Assembly (NCBI GenBank): GCA_963844845.1
Contig: CAWJPW010000005.1
Location: 124,001-188,000 of the forward strand
Source of the DNA: CAWJPW01 sp963844845
GTDB lineage: Bacteria > Acidobacteriota > Thermoanaerobaculia > Thermoanaerobaculales > Sulfomarinibacteraceae
Direction of reading: 5' to 3'
DNA: 64,000 bases
Shown: positions 1 through 10,047 of the stretch, piece by piece
How the letters are laid out: each line of letters opens with the position of its first letter
How positions within the stretch are numbered: the first letter of the stretch is position 1
The notes under the pieces: generated by a model
What the model saw: the letters and a program-made list of their open reading frames with translations, nothing else
Told to the model about the DNA's origin: nothing
The model's database searches: none
Translations under genes and position numbers: made by a program

Positions 1-55
1 GGCGCCGACGCGGATGGTAGCAGATCGCCGGCCTCCAGGATGGTAGGATCTCTTC

Positions 56-1054
56 GTGGTTCCCACCCAGATCCGTGTCGCCGGCAAGGTTGCCGTCGCT
101 GGCGTCCTGGTGCTGCTGCTGGGAACCGCCGGGTACATGGTCATCGAGCACGTGTCGTTCTTCGACGCCCTGTACATGACCACGATTACCGTAACGACCA
201 TCGGCTTTGAGGAGGTGTTCCCTCTTTCGCCGGTGGGCCGGGTGTTCACCATCTTCATGGCCTTCGCCGGGGTGGCCGTGATCCTCATGGTCGCGTCGGA
301 GATAGCGCGGGTAGTGCTGGAGGCCGATCTTCGCCGCGTCTTCGGCCTGCGCCGGGAGGGTTCCATGACAGATCGCCTGGAGGATCACATCATCGTCTGC
401 GGTCACGGCCGCATGGGCCGGGCGGTGGTCGAGGCGCTGCGGGAACGCCGGGTTCCCTTCGTGGTGGTCGACTCGGATCCCGAGCGACTCACCCGCATCG
501 AGGAGGAGGGCGTGCCCACGGTCCACGGCGACGCCACCCAGGAACGTACCCTCCTCAGCGCCAAGATCCTCACTGCCAAGACCGTCCTCGCCTGCCTGCG
601 GGACGACGCTCACAACGTGTTCGCCATCCTGTTGGCCCGTCAGCTCAACCCGCAGATCACCATCATCGCGCGAGCAGTGGAGGACGAGTCCGAGGAGCGC
701 CTCCGCCTGGCCGGCGCCCACAAGGTGATCAACCCCTATCGTCTGGGTGGCACGCGTCTCGCCTACACCGCCTTGAAGCCAACCGTCGTGGACTTCCTCG
801 AAGCCTCGTTGCCGGGCACCTCCGAGGATCTCGAGCTGGCCGAGATGCTGGTGCAGCCAAGCTCCGAGCTGGCCGGAGACACCCTCGCCGGGGCGAACGT
901 GCGCAAGCGCTTCGGAATCATCGTGGTTGCGCTCAAACGCGAGGGCCGGAGCCTGTTCAACCCCGAGCCCGACATCCGCATCGAGGCCGGTGACGTGTTG
1001 GTGGTTTTGGGACCGATCAACGCGCTGGAGCGCACCGAGCAGGCGCTGAAGTAG
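56..1054 (+). CDS. Two-TM potassium channel with cytoplasmic RCK (TrkA-N/TrkA-C) domains
   Basis: Inner-membrane ion channel gated by a cytosolic ligand-binding domain. Seen: a first membrane helix at about residues 12-30, a pore loop with a TTIGFEE filter at 47-53 (the place of the usual TVGYGD), a second helix at about 62-80, then a Rossmann RCK domain opening with GHGRMG at 116-121, and a TrkA-C-like domain over about 255-332. The 332 residues match the MthK/KefC-like single-pore channel size. Translation starts at GTG; the first 55 bases of the window hold only its leader. The altered filter (F and E where Y and G/D are common) is seen in many bacterial homologues, so K+ selectivity is likely but inferred. 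It runs towards the asparaginase-like gene and shares no operon with it. Confidence 0.88.
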   Translation: MVPTQIRVAGKVAVAGVLVLLLGTAGYMVIEHVSFFDALYMTTITVTTIGFEEVFPLSPVGRVFTIFMAFAGVAVILMVASEIARVVLEADLRRVFGLRREGSMTDRLEDHIIVCGHGRMGRAVVEALRERRVPFVVVDSDPERLTRIEEEGVPTVHGDATQERTLLSAKILTAKTVLACLRDDAHNVFAILLARQLNPQITIIARAVEDESEERLRLAGAHKVINPYRLGGTRLAYTALKPTVVDFLEASLPGTSEDLELAEMLVQPSSELAGDTLAGANVRKRFGIIVVALKREGRSLFNPEPDIRIEAGDVLVVLGPINALERTEQALK

Positions 1055-1126
1055 CCGAGGGACCAACCAAGACGGCGGGGCACGAAGGCCGGTCGCCGTG
1101 CTGTTGCGCTCGGTCCGTCTCGTCCG

Positions 1127-1639
1127 TCACCCCTCGCTTTGGGGTCGAAAGGTGAGGCTGTGGCGATCCTTGACCACGCCCGGGAAGGGCAGCACCCGGT
1201 TGTGCATGACGACGTAGACACCGGCCTCGAGCAGCCGCGCCGCAAGGAGTGCCTCGGTGACATTCTGGAGGGCGTCGGAGTCGCGGAACTCGTAGGGGCG
1301 CATGGCCCCGGTGAGGATCACCGGAATCCTGCATGTCTCCCCGAGCTCGCCGTGCAGCAGCTCACCGGTCACCGACAGGGTGTCGGTGCCATGCAGGATG
1401 ACGATGGCGTCGGAGCTGGGCATGGCGTCGCGGACCGCTGCCAGGATGACCCCACGGTCGCCCGCGTCGAGGTCGAGGGAGTCCTTCCCCATGACGTCCA
1501 CGTGGCGAATGAAGAGATCGGGCAGGCGCAGGTTCAGGAGCAGTTCGTCGAGCACCGAGCGGATGTTGCGCAGCGACCCCTCGCGCTCGTCGTAGGTCTT
1601 GGCGATGGTCCCACCGGTGGTGAGGAAGGTGATCTTCAT
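1127..1639 (-). CDS. Short asparaginase/glutaminase-type protein (N-terminal domain only)
   Basis: A 170-residue protein matching only the N-terminal domain of type I/II L-asparaginases. Seen: TGGTIAKTYDE at residues 8-18 with the first catalytic Thr, and HGTDTL at 83-88 carrying the second Thr-Asp pair, then LTGAMRP at about 112-118. The full-length enzymes have about 330 residues and a second domain completing the dimer site, which is absent here. The gene ends in an ordinary stop, so this is the short family of stand-alone asparaginase domains rather than an obvious truncation. Its substrate is unknown. It lies downstream of kdsD on the same strand, separated by the inverted-repeat element at 1660-1774, so co-transcription with the kds genes is doubtful. 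Confidence 0.8.
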   Translation of the reverse strand: MKITFLTTGGTIAKTYDEREGSLRNIRSVLDELLLNLRLPDLFIRHVDVMGKDSLDLDAGDRGVILAAVRDAMPSSDAIVILHGTDTLSVTGELLHGELGETCRIPVILTGAMRPYEFRDSDALQNVTEALLAARLLEAGVYVVMHNRVLPFPGVVKDRHSLTFRPQSEG

Positions 1640-1659
1640 GGCGCCTCCGCGCCACGAAC

Positions 1660-1774
1660 TCTAGCCTGCATTTCTCACCAGGTCACGTCACGAGGGCGCC
1701 GAGTCACGAAAGGGCCGGCGATGGCTGGCAGATCGGCGCTCGCAGTAGGGAGCTGGTGAGAAATGCAGGCTAGA
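1660..1774. repeat. MITE-like element: perfect 22-bp inverted repeats enclosing 71 bp
   Basis: The arms at 1660-1681 and 1753-1774 are exact reverse complements. Read as a mobile element, the terminal repeats would be CCTGCATTTCTCACCAG (1665-1681) and its complement (1753-1769), each flanked by CTAG, which could be a 4-bp target duplication. That gives a 105-bp non-coding element at 1665-1769. It fills the space between the asparaginase-like start and the kdsD stop. No second copy was noticed in this window. A long terminator-like hairpin is the alternative, but there is no T-tract. Confidence 0.6.
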
Positions 1775-2726
1775 ACAGACCGACACCCCAGAGATCGTGG
1801 AGGTGCACCACGCCGTCAACGCGGCCGTCGGCGTCCGTGACCATCAGCGAGGTGATCCGGCGCTCTTCCAGCAGGCGCAGGGCGGCGGTGGCGAGCTCGC
1901 CGGCGGGGATGCACGCGCCTCCGGAGTGCATGACCTCCCCCGCCGTGCGGTCCAGGGGATCCCGCTCACGCTCCATCAGGCGCCTCAGGTCGCCGTCGGT
2001 TATCACGCCGAGCAGGCGACCGGCATCGTCCTGCACCGTGGTCATCCCCAGCCCCTTGCGGCTCATCTCGTAGATCACGTCCTTCATGGCCGTGGCGGTG
2101 AGCACTCGCGGAACGTCGTCGCCGGCGTGCATCAGCTCTCCTACCTTGAGGAAGCGTTTCCCCAGGCCCCCGCCGGGATGCAACCGTGCGAAGTCCTCCT
2201 CGCGGAATCCCTTGCGCACCGACACCGCCATCGCCAGAGCGTCGCCCAGGGCAAGCGCCGCAGTGGTAGACGCGGTGGGTGCCAGGTTGAGGGGGCACGC
2301 CTCGCGGCGTACGCCGAGATCGAGGTGGACGTCGGCCGCCCTGGCAACCGGAGAGTCCGGGTACGAGGTCATGGCTACCAGCGGCACGCCCAGCCGCTTG
2401 AGTACCTCCACCAGGCGCAGGAGCTCGTCGGTCCCTCCGGAGTTGGACATGGCCACGACGACATCTTCGGTGGTGACCATGCCGAGGTCGCCGTGGATCG
2501 CTTCGGCAGGGTGCAGGAACATGGCCGGTGTGCCGGTGGACGCCAGAGTGGCGGCGAGCTTGCGGCAGATGATGCCAGACTTGCCCATGCCCGTGGTGAC
2601 GATTCGTCCGCGACAGCCCACTACCACCTCGACGGCCCGCTCAAAGGGCTCTCCCAGGGTCTCCACGAGGCGGCGAATTGCGTCGGCCTCCGTGAGCAGC
2701 ACCTGACGTGCCACGTCGAGGGTCAC
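1770..2726 (-). CDS. kdsD: Arabinose-5-phosphate isomerase (SIS domain plus two CBS domains)
   Basis: Interconverts ribulose-5-phosphate and arabinose-5-phosphate, the first committed step towards Kdo for lipopolysaccharide. Seen: an N-terminal SIS domain (about residues 35-180) with TTGMGKSG and HPAEAIHGDLGM, followed by paired CBS domains over about 205-318. The 318 residues fit KdsD/GutQ. The ATG overlaps the kdsA stop by 4 bp, indicating translational coupling. Its stop codon lies inside the right arm of the inverted-repeat element at 1660-1774. In many Gram-negatives kdsC and lpt genes would follow; here they do not. Confidence 0.93.
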   Translation of the reverse strand: MTLDVARQVLLTEADAIRRLVETLGEPFERAVEVVVGCRGRIVTTGMGKSGIICRKLAATLASTGTPAMFLHPAEAIHGDLGMVTTEDVVVAMSNSGGTDELLRLVEVLKRLGVPLVAMTSYPDSPVARAADVHLDLGVRREACPLNLAPTASTTAALALGDALAMAVSVRKGFREEDFARLHPGGGLGKRFLKVGELMHAGDDVPRVLTATAMKDVIYEMSRKGLGMTTVQDDAGRLLGVITDGDLRRLMERERDPLDRTAGEVMHSGGACIPAGELATAALRLLEERRITSLMVTDADGRVDGVVHLHDLWGVGLF

Positions 2727-3556
2727 GGAGCTACCTCCCGCGTCGCCTGTTCAACGGCCTCGACCTGGCGGACGAGGACCTCGAACTCGGGCAGGCTCAG
2801 CTGGGTCGTGGGGTCGGAAAGTGCCCGCGCCGGGTCGGGGTGGACCTCGACGAAGAAGCCGTCCACCCCAGCCGCCGCGGCGGCACGCGCCAGATACGAA
2901 TGGAACTCCCGCGCACCGCCGGTGGCGTGACCGAGGCCGCCGGGGAGCTGCAGCGAGTGCGTGACGTCGAACACGACCGGAGCGGTGCGACGCATGACGG
3001 GGAAACCTCGGACATCCACGATCAGGTTGTGGTACCCGAAGCTCGTGCCGCGCTCGGTGATGGTGACTCGCTCATTGCCGGTGGACCACACCTTGGCCAC
3101 CGCGTTGGCCATGTCCTCGGGGGCCATGAACTGCCCCTTCTTGATGTTCACCGACGCGCCGGTGCGCCCGCACGCTAACAGCAGGTCGGTCTGCCGACAC
3201 AGGAAGGCCGGCACCTGGAGCACGTCCACCACCTCGGAGGCGGCCGCGGCCTGCCAGGGCTCATGGACGTCGGTCACCAGCGGCAGGCCGGTGCGGGCCT
3301 TGACCTCGGCCAGAGCCGCGAGCCCGTCGTCGAGCCCGGGCCCGCGAAAGCTCTCCAGCGACGAGCGGTTCGCCTTGTCGAACGAGGCCTTGAAGATCAG
3401 CGGCACGGACAGTCGCTCCGCGATCTCTGCGAGCCGCTGTGCCATCTCGACGGCAAACTCCATCGACTCGATGACGCAGGGCCCAGCGAGGTACACGGGC
3501 CGGGCACCACCGCCCACCGTCACGCCCGGAGCCAGCTCGAAGCCACCGCCCGCCAT
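2723..3556 (-). CDS. kdsA: 3-deoxy-8-phosphooctulonate synthase
   Basis: Condenses arabinose-5-phosphate with phosphoenolpyruvate to Kdo-8-phosphate in the cytosol. Seen: AGPCVIES near residue 25, KASFDKANRSS around 56-66, TDVHEPWQ around 97-104 and FDVTHSLQLPGG near 195, the hallmarks of the KdsA/DAHP-synthase class I barrel. At 277 residues it has the normal length. It sits between pyrG (47 bp upstream) and kdsD (4-bp overlap), so the substrate-producing enzyme and its consumer are translated together. Confidence 0.95.
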   Translation of the reverse strand: MAGGGFELAPGVTVGGGARPVYLAGPCVIESMEFAVEMAQRLAEIAERLSVPLIFKASFDKANRSSLESFRGPGLDDGLAALAEVKARTGLPLVTDVHEPWQAAAASEVVDVLQVPAFLCRQTDLLLACGRTGASVNIKKGQFMAPEDMANAVAKVWSTGNERVTITERGTSFGYHNLIVDVRGFPVMRRTAPVVFDVTHSLQLPGGLGHATGGAREFHSYLARAAAAAGVDGFFVEVHPDPARALSDPTTQLSLPEFEVLVRQVEAVEQATREVAP

Positions 3557-3603
3557 GGTCCGCGTAGTCTAACACCCCCGTGGCGAGACCCTGGCTCAGG
3601 CTC

Positions 3604-5322
<1,719 letters not shown>

Positions 5323-5327
5323 GTTCT

Positions 5328-6104
5328 TCAGTCCTTTCGCGTTGCTGCGGGGGCTGCCGGCGAGCGGCCGTGGAGCAGCTCCTCCGCCCTCGCGAGGTCC
5401 TCGGGGGTGTCCACTCCCCATGCGTCGTAGGGTGCGTCGAGCACCAGGATGTCGAGCCCGTCCTCCAGCGCCCGCAGCTGCTCGAGTCCCTCGGCCAACT
5501 CCAGCGGTGACGGCGGCAGGGCGATGAAGCGCTCGAGGCCCGCGCGCCGAAAGCCGTAGATCCCGAGATGCAGCCGCCACAACCGGGCTGCCGCCTCAGG
5601 ATTACGCGGGAACGGGAGCGCGGAGCGCGAGAAGAACAGCGCCCGGCCATCCGTTCTTCGAACGACCTTGACCGCGTTCGCGTCGTTGCTCCGCCCGGCG
5701 GGAAGAGGCCGACACAAGGTGGCCACGAGCGCCTCTGGCCGCGCGCGCATGCCATCCACCAGATGATCGATGTTGCCCGCTTCGAGGAGAGGCTCGTCCC
5801 CCTGCAGGTTCACCACGATGCTCCAGTCGCGTCGGGCCGCCACCGCCGCCGCGATGCGATCGGTACCCGACGCGTGGTCGCCGGTCAGCACGGCCTCGGC
5901 TCCGGAGGCGGCCGCCGCCGCTGCGATGCGTTCGTCATCGGTGGCCACCAGCACCTGGTCCACGGTTCGCGCTGCCAGGGCCCTGCGAACCACATGGGCG
6001 ATCACCGGCTCCCCAGCGAGAGCCGCGAGCGGTTTCCCAGGGAAACGCGTCGACCCCCAGCGGGCTGGGATTGCCGCGATCACGGTATCAGCCGACTTCG
6101 CCAT
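5328..6104 (-). CDS. kdsB: 3-deoxy-manno-octulosonate cytidylyltransferase (CMP-Kdo synthetase)
   Basis: Activates Kdo with CTP for transfer onto lipid A. Seen: IAAIPARWGSTRFPGKPL at the N-terminus, LVATDDERI, NLQGDEPLL and a normal length of 258 residues from the ATG at 6104. A longer reading frame reaches 6164, but its extra 20 residues precede the family start and would place the start codon on top of the TetR-type dyad at 6164-6177. First gene of kdsB-pyrG-kdsA-kdsD; the dyad about 60 bp upstream suggests control by the divergent TetR regulator. Confidence 0.95.
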   Translation of the reverse strand: MAKSADTVIAAIPARWGSTRFPGKPLAALAGEPVIAHVVRRALAARTVDQVLVATDDERIAAAAAASGAEAVLTGDHASGTDRIAAAVAARRDWSIVVNLQGDEPLLEAGNIDHLVDGMRARPEALVATLCRPLPAGRSNDANAVKVVRRTDGRALFFSRSALPFPRNPEAAARLWRLHLGIYGFRRAGLERFIALPPSPLELAEGLEQLRALEDGLDILVLDAPYDAWGVDTPEDLARAEELLHGRSPAAPAATRKD

Positions 6105-6163
6105 CCTGTGAACCGATGCTAGTTTCCCTCCCCCGAGCCTGTCAAGACCGCGAAGGAACTTCA

Positions 6164-6177
6164 AACAAGTGCTTGTT
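6164..6177. promoter_or_regulatory. TetR-type operator dyad between kdsB and the TetR gene
   Basis: AACAAG-TG-CTTGTT is a perfect 6-bp-arm palindrome, the usual shape of a TetR-family operator. A related core, AAGTGCTT, recurs at 6188-6195, 21 bp (two helical turns) after the first at 6167-6174, where it forms part of a GCTTAAGC palindrome. Both lie between the divergent kdsB (start 6104) and tetR (start 6237) genes, so binding could control both. Confidence 0.55.
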
Positions 6178-6236
6178 GGGAGTCTCTAAGTGCTTAAGCT
6201 ATGGGCATATGACTTAACCCGCGAGGAGAGGCATTA

Positions 6237-6917
6237 ATGCTGGCCACGGCTGGAAGCGAGGTTCATCGCGCCAGGCTCAATGTTCGCTTGCCGCTGCATC
6301 GCCAGTATGATACAAACGCACGTATGAGAACACGCGAGCGCCTTCTCGCCAACGCCGCTGACCTCTTTGCCCAGCACGGTTTTCGTGGCGCCTCGGTGCG
6401 CGCCATCTGCGACCGGGCCAATGCCAACCCCGGGGCCGTCTCCTACCACTTCGGAGGCAAGCGGCAGCTGTACCGCGCCGTCCTCCGCGCAGCCGCCGAG
6501 CGCCTCAACGACTCGGCAGACCCGAGCGTGCCCGTCCCCGGCCCCCTCCCCGCATCGCTCGAAGCTCAGGTGATCCGCCTCTACAGGGTCCTCGACGCCG
6601 ACCGCACGACGACACGGCTCCTCCTCCGCGACCTTGCCGACGGCGGAGAGGCCCTGACCGAGGCCCTCTCACCCGCCCTGCGCGCAGCCATCGATGCTCT
6701 GCTCGGCGCCACCGCCGTCGCCGACGAGCCCGGTGGCGAGATCACGGCCCGCCTCCTCTTCCTCGCCGCCGCCGCTCCCCTCCTCCTCGTCACCGTCGCG
6801 TGGCCGGTATTGCAGCGACCGCTGGGTCTCACCGCTCTGTCACGGGAGGAGGCCCTGCGCTCCCTCATCCGCTGGGCTGTCGTCGGCGCTGGTTCGTCCG
6901 TGTCCGCGCGCGCCTGA
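6237..6917 (+). CDS. TetR/AcrR family transcriptional regulator
   Basis: DNA-binding repressor. Seen: an N-terminal helix-turn-helix over about residues 32-78 (RERLLANAADLFAQHGF, then VRAICDRANANPGAVSYHF, typical CerR/AcrR-like recognition helix with the YHF motif) and an all-helical ligand domain. The start at 6237 has a strong GAGGAGAG ribosome site ending 6 bases upstream, which supports a 29-residue extension ahead of the canonical MRTRERL start at 6324. A TATGAT at 6306-6311 could instead drive a nearly leaderless transcript from 6324. The ligand is unknown. Dyads at 6164-6199 are its probable operator, shared with the kds-pyrG operon. Confidence 0.87.
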   Translation: MLATAGSEVHRARLNVRLPLHRQYDTNARMRTRERLLANAADLFAQHGFRGASVRAICDRANANPGAVSYHFGGKRQLYRAVLRAAAERLNDSADPSVPVPGPLPASLEAQVIRLYRVLDADRTTTRLLLRDLADGGEALTEALSPALRAAIDALLGATAVADEPGGEITARLLFLAAAAPLLLVTVAWPVLQRPLGLTALSREEALRSLIRWAVVGAGSSVSARA

Positions 6918-8468
6918 GCGCCTGCGTCGTCGCTCGATCACCACCAGCTTTCTCAAGAGGACGAGCCCGAGGAGCGAGACGAGCATGCCACCGCGTCGAG
7001 CCGGCGAGCCGCGGAGCCGCCCCTGAATCAGGTGGGACCCGGGCTCCAGCGTTACGCTGACCAGGCCGTGCCTGTTGCGGAACGACGTGGCGGCACCGTC
7101 GCTACGTATCAGCCAGCTCGGCCACCACTGTAGCGGCAACAGGGTCTCGCCTCCGGACCCGTCCACCGCCAGCTCCCAGGCTTCTCCCCCACCTCCCAAC
7201 CGTCGTAGAACAGCTCCTTGTCGTGCCAGTGCCCCCAGGCTGGTCCCCGCGTCGAACCCTCTGCTCGCCATGCCGGGAGACGAGGGCAGGATCGGGGCAA
7301 TCCCGTATCGCACAGCGGCCCTTCGCGCCAACTCGGCTCCGCTCATCTGCGGCCCGAGCGCGGGCTCAGGAGCGGCCATCTGTACCGGGCACAGGAGCAC
7401 GGGCAGTAGCAGGATCCCGAGGCCGAAGACCCGGCGGGTCCCCTCCATGTGTCCCAGCAACGCGACTCCCGCGATCGTCGCGGGCCCGAGAAAGCGCCAT
7501 GGGAACTGCAACCCCGCCATCCCGGGCAGGTGCCACAGCGGGACCGCCAACGGCGTTGTGAGCACCAAGGCGGTGCAGCACGCTCCCGCCAGTGCACGGC
7601 TCCGCGGGGTGCGGGGCGCGGGGCTCCAGGCCCACACCAGCAGCACGGCGGCCAGCGCGAGCGCGGTCGCCAGGAGCACCGGACCGAGCTCGCGGTTGCC
7701 GGACAGAGAGACCACGAAGTGCTCTCTCCAGTCGTAGAACGGCCCCCCAACCAGCTTCTCGTGGTTGAAGAAGCGAAGGTCGGCCACCAGCGGCCACCAC
7801 AGCACCCCGCCCACGAGCAGCCCAGTGCCGACCCAGGCCGCCGCGCGCATCGCGCTCCCGACGCGCGAGCGTAGGCCAGCCGCAACCCAGCCGGCCGCCA
7901 GGAGCCACGCGATCTGGATCACCATGCTCACCTGACACCCGGCAACCACCGCGGTGAGAAGCGCCAGGGCTACTCCCTGCCGGTTGCCGCGGGGCCCGGG
8001 CGGCAGACCGAGGAGCAGCACGCCTGCAGCAGCCGCGAGGGCCCACACCTCGGTGGCGCTGGCCCGGGCCATCACGGTGACCACCGGGTAGGGTGCGAGC
8101 AGCCACACCCATGCCCCGCGCCGCTCGTGCGCGACGTCGACGCGCCGGAGCACCAGCCACCCGGCTAGCAGGGCGAGCACCAGTGACAGGCCCAGCGCCT
8201 GCGAGCCTTCTCGGGTCATGGCGGTGAGCGCGCCGTCCAGGCTCAGCACCAGGGGGGAGTAGACCGCGGGGACGAAGCTCCCGGTGCCTCCGTTCCAGTC
8301 CTCGTGGAAACGCGGCCACCATGCCCCGTGCGCCCACGCCCGCGCCTGTTCGACTCCGAGCACCGTGTGGTGGTAGGCGTCGTCGCCGGCCGGCGGCCAG
8401 CGCCACAGGAGGCAGGCCACGGCTGCGAGCGCTCCCGCCACCAGCACGACGCGGGCGGTCTCACGCAT
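6840..8468 (-). CDS. Polytopic membrane protein, GT-C/PTPS_related-like (paralogue 1)
   Basis: Inner-membrane protein of 542 residues with about ten hydrophobic helices and a soluble beta-rich C-terminal third ending in a final helix and a basic tail. Seen: an early loop with PPAGDDAYHHT, and LQFPWRFLGPA near residue 315, a motif I associate with the membrane family annotated as 6-pyruvoyl-tetrahydropterin-synthase related, whose fold resembles GT-C glycosyltransferases. Catalytic role unknown. The ATG at 8468 overlaps the stop of the next upstream gene by 8 bp. Its 3' end overlaps the converging TetR gene by 78 bp, which is unusually long. Confidence 0.72.
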   Translation of the reverse strand: MRETARVVLVAGALAAVACLLWRWPPAGDDAYHHTVLGVEQARAWAHGAWWPRFHEDWNGGTGSFVPAVYSPLVLSLDGALTAMTREGSQALGLSLVLALLAGWLVLRRVDVAHERRGAWVWLLAPYPVVTVMARASATEVWALAAAAGVLLLGLPPGPRGNRQGVALALLTAVVAGCQVSMVIQIAWLLAAGWVAAGLRSRVGSAMRAAAWVGTGLLVGGVLWWPLVADLRFFNHEKLVGGPFYDWREHFVVSLSGNRELGPVLLATALALAAVLLVWAWSPAPRTPRSRALAGACCTALVLTTPLAVPLWHLPGMAGLQFPWRFLGPATIAGVALLGHMEGTRRVFGLGILLLPVLLCPVQMAAPEPALGPQMSGAELARRAAVRYGIAPILPSSPGMASRGFDAGTSLGALARQGAVLRRLGGGGEAWELAVDGSGGETLLPLQWWPSWLIRSDGAATSFRNRHGLVSVTLEPGSHLIQGRLRGSPARRGGMLVSLLGLVLLRKLVVIERRRRRSGARGHGRTSADDSPADEGAQGLLP

Positions 8469-10047
8469 CGCCCACCACCATTCCCGGCCTTCGCCGCCCC
8501 GACAGGGCCGCGCCCAGCGCGGTGAGGACCGCGGCAGCGAGACCCACCCGTGACCACGGGCTTCCCGCCCAGTCGACCCGGACCACGTGCCGCCCCGCCG
8601 GCACCGACACCGCCACCACGCCCCCGAGATCCTGAGCTGCGGCGGCGCGCTCATCGACGGTCGCTCCCCACCCCGGGTAGGCCAGGAGACGCAGGGCGAG
8701 CCACGCGGGCGCCGGCGATTCCACCACCACCTCGCGCTTCAAAGGCGACCACCGCACGACCTCTGCCGTGCCCATGGGTTCCACCAGGGCCCTGTCTGCC
8801 TCTCCGAAGCGTGCCAGGTTCGCGCCCAGGTGCTCCCACGACGGGGGGCGATTCTGGGCGGCATCCACCAGCAAAGGGTTCCCTCCCATCGCCGCGTGCA
8901 CCTTCATTCCCGCCGCGACCCAGCCGTCGCTCGCCCGCAGGTGCGGGTCCGGCACCGGCACCGCCAGCCGTAGCAGTGCGAGCGGTGCGAGCAGGCACAC
9001 CGCGGCCACCGCGCGGCGCCAACCTCTGCCTGCCAGAAGAGGCCTCGCGGCGAGGAGCGTGGCGGGAAGCAACAGCCGCCACGGGAACTGTAGCCACGCC
9101 AGCGGGCTCAGAGCAGACCACAGCGGGCGCGCCGGCCAAGCCGCCAGGAGCACGCATCCCGCGATCATGACGGTGCGACGGGGCTCCCGTCGCCACCAGC
9201 CTCCGGCGAGGCAGGCGGCGAGGAGCCCCACCGCGATCCACCCGAGACCGACGGCATCGTCGAGACCGTGTGCCGACGCCGAGCCAAGCACGTTGCGCGC
9301 CGGCGCGAAGATACCCTCCACCAGCTCCCCTCGCGAGCCGGCGTCGGCCATCTCCGACACCAGCGGCAGCCAGTGCCACGCGGTGAGGCCGGCCGCCACT
9401 GCCGCGGCGACGAGCCACCCCCCGAACTGGCGGCGCCCGCGGTCCGCCAGCACCGCGGCTCCCACCACGAGCCCCGCCATGAGCGTCGACGGCGCGTGCA
9501 TCAGCCAGAGCAACGCCAGCACCACCCCGCTGGCGAGCGGCCGCACGCGGTAGGCCGTGACTTCTTCGAGCAACCACCACAGCAGAGGAATCGCGAGGAC
9601 CTCCGACCAGGCGGTGCGACCCCAGAGGTCGTAGATCACCATGGGAGACGCGAGCACCAGCAGCCACTCGCCCAACCCCCTGTTGCCGCGCTCCCTGAGC
9701 AGCAGCACCGCGAGCGCGGCGAAGGCGAGCACCGCCCCGGCGCGGAGCCCTCGGCCCGGCGCGCCCAGCAGCAGGCCGAGCGAGCCGTCCAACACCGGCC
9801 CCAGCGGGCTGTACAGTCGGATCCCGGGGCTGCCGAACCCGGCGTTGAGGTCGGGAAGCCAGAGGGGCGGTTGCCCGGCGGCGAGGCAGCGCATCACCTG
9901 CTGAGCCCACACCACGTGTACGTAGAGGTCAACGCCGCCAGGAAGCCAGGGTGCTGCGACCAGGACGCACGCCACCACCACCAGAGTCGCGGCCAGAACG
10001 AGCTTCGCGCTACGCCCGCTGGTCGCGGAGCCCAGAGACCATCTCAC
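8461..10047 (-). CDS. Polytopic membrane protein, GT-C/PTPS_related-like (paralogue 2)
   Basis: A 528-residue homologue of its neighbour. Seen: first helix at about 12-30, a loop with PGGVDLYVHVVWAQQ, about ten helices, LQFPWRLLLPATLL at about residue 330, and a C-terminal soluble domain with YPGWGATVDERAAAAQ, the kind of beta domain found at the end of YfhO/GT-C proteins. The GTG start at 10047 overlaps the stop of the yhhN-like gene as GTGA, so the three genes are translationally coupled. The in-frame region upstream of this GTG is the shadow of the yhhN-like gene. Function unknown; lipid-linked sugar transfer is a guess from the fold. Confidence 0.74.
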   Translation of the reverse strand: MRWSLGSATSGRSAKLVLAATLVVVACVLVAAPWLPGGVDLYVHVVWAQQVMRCLAAGQPPLWLPDLNAGFGSPGIRLYSPLGPVLDGSLGLLLGAPGRGLRAGAVLAFAALAVLLLRERGNRGLGEWLLVLASPMVIYDLWGRTAWSEVLAIPLLWWLLEEVTAYRVRPLASGVVLALLWLMHAPSTLMAGLVVGAAVLADRGRRQFGGWLVAAAVAAGLTAWHWLPLVSEMADAGSRGELVEGIFAPARNVLGSASAHGLDDAVGLGWIAVGLLAACLAGGWWRREPRRTVMIAGCVLLAAWPARPLWSALSPLAWLQFPWRLLLPATLLAARPLLAGRGWRRAVAAVCLLAPLALLRLAVPVPDPHLRASDGWVAAGMKVHAAMGGNPLLVDAAQNRPPSWEHLGANLARFGEADRALVEPMGTAEVVRWSPLKREVVVESPAPAWLALRLLAYPGWGATVDERAAAAQDLGGVVAVSVPAGRHVVRVDWAGSPWSRVGLAAAVLTALGAALSGRRRPGMVVGDA

